A stretch of DNA of 11,664 nt, taken from JBLIOB01 sp047639575. Lineage in GTDB: Bacteria; Bacteroidota; Bacteroidia; Flavobacteriales_D; Parvicellaceae. The stretch is from the NCBI GenBank assembly GCA_047639575.1, contig JBLIOB010000120.1:1-11664 (forward strand), given 5' to 3'. Position 1 is the stretch's first letter, and every line of letters begins with the position of its first letter. Under the pieces are notes generated by a model that ran no database searches, had not been told where the DNA came from, and saw only the letters and a program-made list of their open reading frames with translations. Positions 8,637-11,664 of this stretch are shown here, piece after piece. The position numbers and the translations under genes are program-made.

Positions 8637-8666
8637 ATGCATTGCCAATGTTACATGGGATTGCAT
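8637..8666. repeat. Imperfect dyad in the divergent intergenic region (possible operator)
   Basis: The outer arms ATGCA and TGCAT pair perfectly and are followed inward by further matching positions (T:A, then CCA with TGG) around an 8-bp centre, giving nine paired positions in 30 bp. It covers the putative -33 element and touches the -7 element of the rightward promoter, where a regulator could act. The region is AT-rich, so chance is possible. Confidence 0.3.
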
Positions 8667-8673
8667 ATATTTG
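8642..8673 (+). promoter_or_regulatory. Putative promoter of the PID-CTERM gene
   Basis: The -7 element TATATTTG is at 8666-8673 (consensus TAnnTTTG) with a TTG at 8642-8644 as -33, a spacing of 21 bp, within the range described for Bacteroidota. Transcription would start near 8680, giving a leader of about 12 bases before the ATG at 8692. Confidence 0.6.
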
Positions 8674-8691
8674 AATAATTAAACTTAGAGC

Positions 8692-8934
8692 ATGAAGAAA
8701 CTCAATTTTTTAATACCGCTTGCACTATTGGTATTAATGATGTGTATTAGTGACCCATCCGTTGCGCAAGTAGCAGGTGGTGGACCTCCAGGACCTCCAG
8801 CTGGTGGAACGCCTCCATGCTGGCCCCCTCCATGTATTCCAATTGATGGTGGACTAGGCTTTTTGTTAGCCGCGGGTGCCTTGATAGGAGGAAAGAAATT
8901 ATACGATAGCAAACGCGAAAGCAGCAAAAGTTGA
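8692..8934 (+). CDS. Small secreted Pro/Gly-rich protein with PID-type C-terminal sorting signal
   Basis: An 80-residue precursor with three clear parts. Residues 1-26 are a signal peptide with a likely cut after SVAQ. Residues 27-49 are almost only Pro and Gly (15 of 23) with two cysteines in CWPPPC (43-48). Residues 50-80 form a tripartite sorting tail: the motif PIDGG (50-54), a short hydrophobic helix (about 55-67) and a basic end (KKLYDSKRESSKS). This arrangement corresponds to the PID-CTERM variant of PEP-CTERM exosortase substrates in Bacteroidota. An exosortase gene follows directly, so the protein is its probable substrate. After both cleavages only about 25 residues would remain; the role of that peptide is unknown, and a cell-surface or matrix component is plausible. 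A promoter just upstream and an intrinsic terminator overlapping its stop suggest it can be made as a short abundant transcript of its own. Confidence 0.85.
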   Translation: MKKLNFLIPLALLVLMMCISDPSVAQVAGGGPPGPPAGGTPPCWPPPCIPIDGGLGFLLAAGALIGGKKLYDSKRESSKS

Positions 8935-8955
8935 GTTAACCCTCAACTTTTTTTT
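8926..8955 (+). terminator. Intrinsic terminator between the PID-CTERM gene and the exosortase
   Basis: A perfect 10-bp stem (AAAAGTTGAG at 8926-8935, CTCAACTTTT at 8942-8951) with a 6-base loop is followed by more T, giving eight T in a row (8948-8955). The stop codon of the PID-CTERM gene (8932-8934) lies in the left arm, and the exosortase ATG begins one base after the T tract. Read-through rather than a separate promoter would have to supply the exosortase message. Confidence 0.85.
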
Positions 8956-8956
8956 C

Positions 8957-9526
8957 ATGGCAAAACTTCTTAAAAATAAACTTGTTGTCTTTCTTGGCTT
9001 GTCCTTGATTTTGTATGTGGCTTGGCAACTGGTTTATCACGAATTAATTAGTCCGTACACCGGCATAGATAATGTCGTATCAATGAATTTAGCGAACATG
9101 GCTAACATTCTACTTCATATATTCGATTATCAAAGCATTGTAGATTATTTATCACTTGAAGATTTTATCATTGTAAGAATGACTGACTCAATTTACCCTG
9201 GTGTGAGAATAGGTAATCCTTGTAACGGTATGAGTTTATTCGGATTATTCGCAGCTGTAATAGTTGCTTTCCCTTCCAACAACTCGGGTGGTAGAAAATT
9301 GAATCTTAAAAAACTATGGTTTATCCCTCTTGGAATTCTATTGATCCATTTTATTAATGTAATTAGGGTTGCCATTTTAACCGTGATTGCTTCTTACAAT
9401 TTTGAATGGCTAAACTTCAATCATGATGTTACTTTTAAAGTAGTTACATACGCTTTCATATTCTTGCTCTGGTATATCTGGATAAATAAAATGTCTGGCT
9501 TTAAATTCAAAAAGCAAAATGAATAA
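8957..9526 (+). CDS. xrtX: Exosortase family transpeptidase (XrtX-like)
   Basis: Multi-pass inner-membrane cysteine protease/transpeptidase of the exosortase/archaeosortase family, which recognises C-terminal sorting tails, cuts them and passes the protein on to the cell surface. The catalytic triad is visible: Cys89 in NPCNG, Arg137 in NVIRVAIL and His156 in NFNHD. It has 189 residues, the short form usual in Bacteroidota, with hydrophobic segments near 9-27, 92-106, 120-147 and 161-177. The substrate-like PID-CTERM gene just upstream points to the XrtX subgroup, but XrtF-like exosortases are similar in size and layout, so the subgroup is less certain than the family. The ATG sits immediately after a terminator T tract, with no purine-rich ribosome binding site. 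It overlaps the next gene by 8 bp. Confidence 0.9.
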   Translation: MAKLLKNKLVVFLGLSLILYVAWQLVYHELISPYTGIDNVVSMNLANMANILLHIFDYQSIVDYLSLEDFIIVRMTDSIYPGVRIGNPCNGMSLFGLFAAVIVAFPSNNSGGRKLNLKKLWFIPLGILLIHFINVIRVAILTVIASYNFEWLNFNHDVTFKVVTYAFIFLLWYIWINKMSGFKFKKQNE

Positions 9527-9995
9527 GTGGATTAAATTTTTAATTGGCGTCCTTTTCATGTGTGGTTTATCTGCACTCTATTTTTTCAGGGATTTCGTAT
9601 TCATTAACGCTAATGGCCAAATGAAATATCTTGACATGATTCAAGATAATGAGTATGCTCATTTAATTTATAATTATACCCATTCTAAAATGGAGGCGTT
9701 TCTGAATGGTTGGACCATCGAGGAAATCAATTCATTTAAATGGAAGTTAACGTTTGGGTTTACTGTCGTTTTCGCGCTTTGCAGTGCCGCTGGCGCCTGG
9801 TTAATCGGGAATAGAAAAATAGCTATTTATACAGTACTATTCTACTGTGTAACGTTTGGACTGGCTTTTATAATTTACTTGTTTTCAGTAAGGGCTTCAA
9901 CGGAAATAGTTCATTTTTTACATAGCCCCGTTCCTTTTTTACTTTCTTTAGCAGCTATTAAGCTGAAGGCTATTACGGAAAATCAAAATGACTGA
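9519..9995 (+). CDS. Exosortase-associated four-helix membrane protein
   Basis: A 158-residue membrane protein with predicted segments near 5-23, 76-96, 101-123 and 132-148 and a hydrophilic loop (about 24-74) that probably faces the periplasm. No catalytic motif is visible. It resembles in size, position and layout the small associated membrane proteins found directly after XrtF and XrtX exosortases in Bacteroidota, including an FRDFVF-like segment after the first helix. Overlaps of 8 bp with the genes on both sides suggest coupled translation and a shared complex or pathway with the exosortase. The assignment rests mainly on context; direct biochemical function is unknown. Confidence 0.72.
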   Translation: MNKWIKFLIGVLFMCGLSALYFFRDFVFINANGQMKYLDMIQDNEYAHLIYNYTHSKMEAFLNGWTIEEINSFKWKLTFGFTVVFALCSAAGAWLIGNRKIAIYTVLFYCVTFGLAFIIYLFSVRASTEIVHFLHSPVPFLLSLAAIKLKAITENQND

Positions 9996-10662
9996 AGAAC
10001 GAGTGCTATATGAAGACAATCATTTGATTGCGGTTCAAAAATTACCGTCAGATATTGTACAAGGAGATAAGACAAAAGACAAGCCTCTAAGTGAAATTGT
10101 CAAGTCGTTTTTAAAAGATAAATATAACAAGCCTGGGAATGTGTTTTGTGGAGTAATTCATAGAATCGACAGGCCTGTTGGTGGAATTGTAGTATTTGCC
10201 AAAACCTCTAAGTCGTTGGCAAGAATGAATAAGCTTTTTCAGGATAAGCAAATCCAAAAAACTTATTTAGCCGTTGTTAAGAATAAACCATCCAAAAAAA
10301 CGGATAAGCTCGTTCACTATTTATTAAAAAATCAAAAACAAAATAAGTCATATCCTGTAGATTCTGAACGTGGTAAAAAAAGTGAACTCACTTATGACGT
10401 AATAAAATCGAGTGACAATTATCATTTGCTGAAAATAACGCCTCACACTGGCAGACATCATCAAATAAGATGTCAGTTAAGCGCTATAGGCAGCCCAATT
10501 AAAGGTGATTTGAAATATGGATTTGATCGCCCTAACCAAGGTGGCTCGATTCATTTGCATGCAGCCGAAATTCAATTTGACCATCCAGTAACTAAGGAAA
10601 AAATTATTATCAAATCTCAGCCTCCTCAAGATCCACTTTGGGACTTCTTCACTAGAAGCTAG
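9988..10662 (+). CDS. RluA-family pseudouridine synthase
   Basis: Cytoplasmic RNA-modifying enzyme converting uridine to pseudouridine in rRNA or tRNA. The catalytic motif is HRIDRPVGG (58-66) with nucleophile Asp61; a second family block is HTGRHHQIR (153-161). With 224 residues it contains only the catalytic domain and lacks the N-terminal S4 RNA-binding domain of RluC and RluD, as in RluA-, TruC- or YqcB-like members; the target site cannot be told from sequence. The ATG overlaps the preceding membrane-protein gene by 8 bp, so it is probably carried on the exosortase transcript although no functional link is evident. Its stop codon TAG shares the bases CTAG with that of the convergent arfB. 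Confidence 0.94.
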   Translation: MTEERVLYEDNHLIAVQKLPSDIVQGDKTKDKPLSEIVKSFLKDKYNKPGNVFCGVIHRIDRPVGGIVVFAKTSKSLARMNKLFQDKQIQKTYLAVVKNKPSKKTDKLVHYLLKNQKQNKSYPVDSERGKKSELTYDVIKSSDNYHLLKITPHTGRHHQIRCQLSAIGSPIKGDLKYGFDRPNQGGSIHLHAAEIQFDHPVTKEKIIIKSQPPQDPLWDFFTRS

Positions 10663-10664
10663 TG
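10650..10664. repeat. Perfect palindrome covering two convergent stop codons
   Basis: CACTAG (10650-10655) and CTAGTG (10659-10664) are perfect inverted arms around AAG. The right arm holds the TAG of the pseudouridine synthase and, on the other strand, the TAG of arfB. There is no strong T tract on either side, so a terminator function is doubtful. Confidence 0.5.
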
Positions 10665-11063
10665 CTTTACCCTCTTTCTATTTTCCTTTAATTCAGACCT
10701 CCGCTTTTTTGAATTCATGCGCTTCTCTTTTTGATTTTTAGATGTCCTTTTTTTCTTTCTAATCTTAACAGGTTGTAAAGCATAAATAATCAGATCAGTA
10801 AATTTCTGATTGGTAAGATTCTTATTCTTAAGTTGGCTGGCATATTTTTGAGCAACAATTTGAATGATTCCTTTTGTATTTATTTTATGACCGATCCGGG
10901 CTTTAATAATTTCCTTTTGCTCATCAGACAACACAACCGAATTGTTTAAATCAAAAGCAAGAATCACTTTCGTTTCAACTTTATTTACGTGTTGCCCTCC
11001 ACTGCCTCCACTCCTGGCTGTAGAATAGGACACTTCTTTTAGTATTTCAATTTTGTTAATCAA
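10659..11063 (-). CDS. arfB: Alternative ribosome-rescue factor ArfB (peptidyl-tRNA hydrolase, YaeJ family)
   Basis: Release-factor-like hydrolase that enters the empty A site of ribosomes stalled on truncated mRNA and frees the nascent chain. The GGQ motif (22-24, in SGGSGGQHVNKVETKV) is the catalytic loop of class I release factors. The protein has 134 residues, no stop-codon-recognition domain, and a highly basic C-terminal tail (from about 98 on, rich in Lys and Arg) that in E. coli ArfB sits in the mRNA channel; all three traits separate it from PrfA and PrfB. The start is a TTG at 11063: an in-frame stop lies six codons upstream, no ATG lies between, and no internal Met comes before GGQ. 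The N-terminal length then agrees with known ArfB proteins. It is convergent with the pseudouridine synthase and divergent from the gene at 11150. Confidence 0.92.
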   Translation of the reverse strand: MINKIEILKEVSYSTARSGGSGGQHVNKVETKVILAFDLNNSVVLSDEQKEIIKARIGHKINTKGIIQIVAQKYASQLKNKNLTNQKFTDLIIYALQPVKIRKKKRTSKNQKEKRMNSKKRRSELKENRKRVKH

Positions 11064-11084
11064 ACTGGCTTTATAGAGTTATAC

Positions 11085-11116
11085 ATTGAAAACAAAAGGC
11101 TTCGTCCGTTTTCAAT
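11085..11116. repeat. Inverted repeat between arfB and the divergent gene
   Basis: Arms ATTGAAAAC (11085-11093) and GTTTTCAAT (11108-11116) are perfect 9-bp complements around 14 bases that include a short inner GG/CC pair. It lies upstream of both divergent starts, so an operator or a leader hairpin is possible. No T tract of the terminator kind follows on either strand. Confidence 0.45.
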
Positions 11117-11149
11117 TTGATTTGATAAAAGTAAGGTTATCTTAGATAG

Positions 11150-11587
11150 ATGCGTTATTATCTGTTCTTCTTATTATCATTTATAGTTCTTGCCGGGAAT
11201 GCACAATACACTAGGGAGAATAAAGTATTTATAGATACGTTCGAAAACGGGAAAATATACCTCTATAAAACCGTTCGTATAAAACAGTCAAAACAATTCA
11301 ACCTTCATGAGTTTTATCAACTTACAGATTCAAAGTCTAAATTCTATTTCCCAAATGGGACTATGTCAATGGAGGTTCAGCGAATTATTAAAAAAGGCAA
11401 TTTTGGAAAATATTGCTTCGAATTAAAATTTGAGCAAAAAGAGTATTACCCTGACGGACAACTAAAAAGTAAAGAAGTGAATTCGTGCGATTGTTATAAA
11501 GAGAAAAAATTCCAATACGATGTTAAAGGAAAACTTATTTCGGTCGAACGTACTAAAAATCGATGGGTTAAAAGGAAAATGGACTAG
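11150..11587 (+). CDS. Small secreted protein with MORN/YwqK-like repeats
   Basis: A 145-residue protein with a signal peptide (1-19, LAGNAQ, likely cut after Gln19), so exported to the periplasm or beyond. Its mature part holds degenerate repeats of the pattern aromatic-x-aromatic-x-x-x-Gly-x-hydrophobic: FYFPNGTMSME (65-75), EYYPDGQLKSKEV (98-110) and FQYDVKGKLISVE (121-133). The pattern is that of the MORN_2/YwqK-type repeats common in secreted Bacteroidota proteins, which are often annotated as antitoxin-like although there is no toxin gene here. Two cysteines (113, 115) occur between repeats. The ATG at 11150 gives a complete signal peptide. A weak promoter-like TCAATTTG lies at 11112-11119. 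Function is unknown. Confidence 0.72.
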   Translation: MRYYLFFLLSFIVLAGNAQYTRENKVFIDTFENGKIYLYKTVRIKQSKQFNLHEFYQLTDSKSKFYFPNGTMSMEVQRIIKKGNFGKYCFELKFEQKEYYPDGQLKSKEVNSCDCYKEKKFQYDVKGKLISVERTKNRWVKRKMD

Positions 11588-11596
11588 CTCTTTTGC

Positions 11597-11664
11597 CTAA
11601 TTCTTGAAATGATTTAAGAAATCTTGCTTTTTAGTAGCCGACACATCTACCGTACTTCCATCTT
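11597..11664 (-). CDS. C-terminal end of an unrecognised leftward gene (truncated by window)
   Basis: On the minus strand a frame is open from the window edge to a TAG at 11597-11599, encoding 21 residues that include VDVSATKKQDFLNHFKN at the end. The other two minus-strand frames meet stops within this stretch. The composition is protein-like and the stop lies 9 bp from the stop of the convergent secreted-protein gene, a spacing like the other convergent pairs here. Too little is present to name a family. Confidence 0.5.
   Translation of the reverse strand, partial: DGSTVDVSATKKQDFLNHFKN

Noticed and set aside
8685..8927. An 80-codon frame on the minus strand opposite the PID-CTERM gene
   Set aside because: It arises because the Pro/Gly-rich stretch reads as Gly/Pro on the other strand. 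It has no signal or promoter, while the plus frame has a signal peptide, sorting tail, promoter and terminator.
11150..11587. Antitoxin of a toxin-antitoxin pair
   Set aside because: MORN/YwqK-like repeats are often labelled this way, but the protein is secreted and no toxin gene lies next to it.
11601..11620. Hairpin TTCTT.../...AAGAA after the small secreted gene as a terminator
   Set aside because: It is weak and AT-rich with one G-T pair, lies in the coding end of the opposing gene, and its T run starts only nine bases later.

Overview
The window looks like a chromosomal segment of an AT-rich member of the Bacteroidota, probably a marine cytophagian. The grounds are a FucP-type sugar transporter beside a lipoprotein GH92 alpha-mannosidase, Bacteroidota-type promoter elements (TAnnTTTG), a tyrosine autokinase of the Wzc type, and a small protein with a PID-type C-terminal sorting signal next to a dedicated exosortase. 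I see no rRNA, tRNA, CRISPR array, insertion sequence or phage gene.

Left part (1-4209, + strand): a FucP-like MFS sugar transporter, cut at its N-terminus by the window edge, overlaps by 4 bp with a large exported GH92 mannosidase carrying extra C-terminal beta-sandwich and discoidin-like domains. Together they suggest trimming of alpha-mannosides, as in high-mannose N-glycans, at the cell surface or in the periplasm, followed by sugar import.

Middle part (4211-8499, - strand): a tightly packed three-gene unit, read from right to left. It holds a Wzc-like polysaccharide co-polymerase/tyrosine autokinase with a (Gly-Tyr)8 tail, then an exported N4-(beta-N-acetylglucosaminyl)-L-asparaginase, then an unrecognised protein with HEAT-like helices, one membrane segment and a periplasmic domain. 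The asparaginase would cleave the GlcNAc-Asn bond left after the mannosidase works on N-glycopeptides, so it fits the left-hand genes in function although it is co-oriented with the polysaccharide gene.

Right-middle part (8500-10662, + strand): a 190-bp divergent intergenic region carries an identical TATATTTG promoter element on each strand. It leads rightward to an 80-residue secreted Pro/Gly-rich PID-CTERM protein, a strong intrinsic terminator, an exosortase, a four-helix exosortase-associated membrane protein, and an RluA-family pseudouridine synthase. The last three genes overlap each other by 8 bp. This exosortase cassette, back to back with an exopolysaccharide kinase, is the most interesting part of the window: after both expected cleavages the sorted product would be only about 25 residues.

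Right end (10659-11664): arfB (ribosome rescue, probable TTG start) converges on the pseudouridine synthase so closely that the two stop codons share one CTAG. Divergent from arfB is a small secreted protein with MORN/YwqK-like repeats, and the last 68 bases hold the C-terminal end of a leftward gene that I do not recognise.
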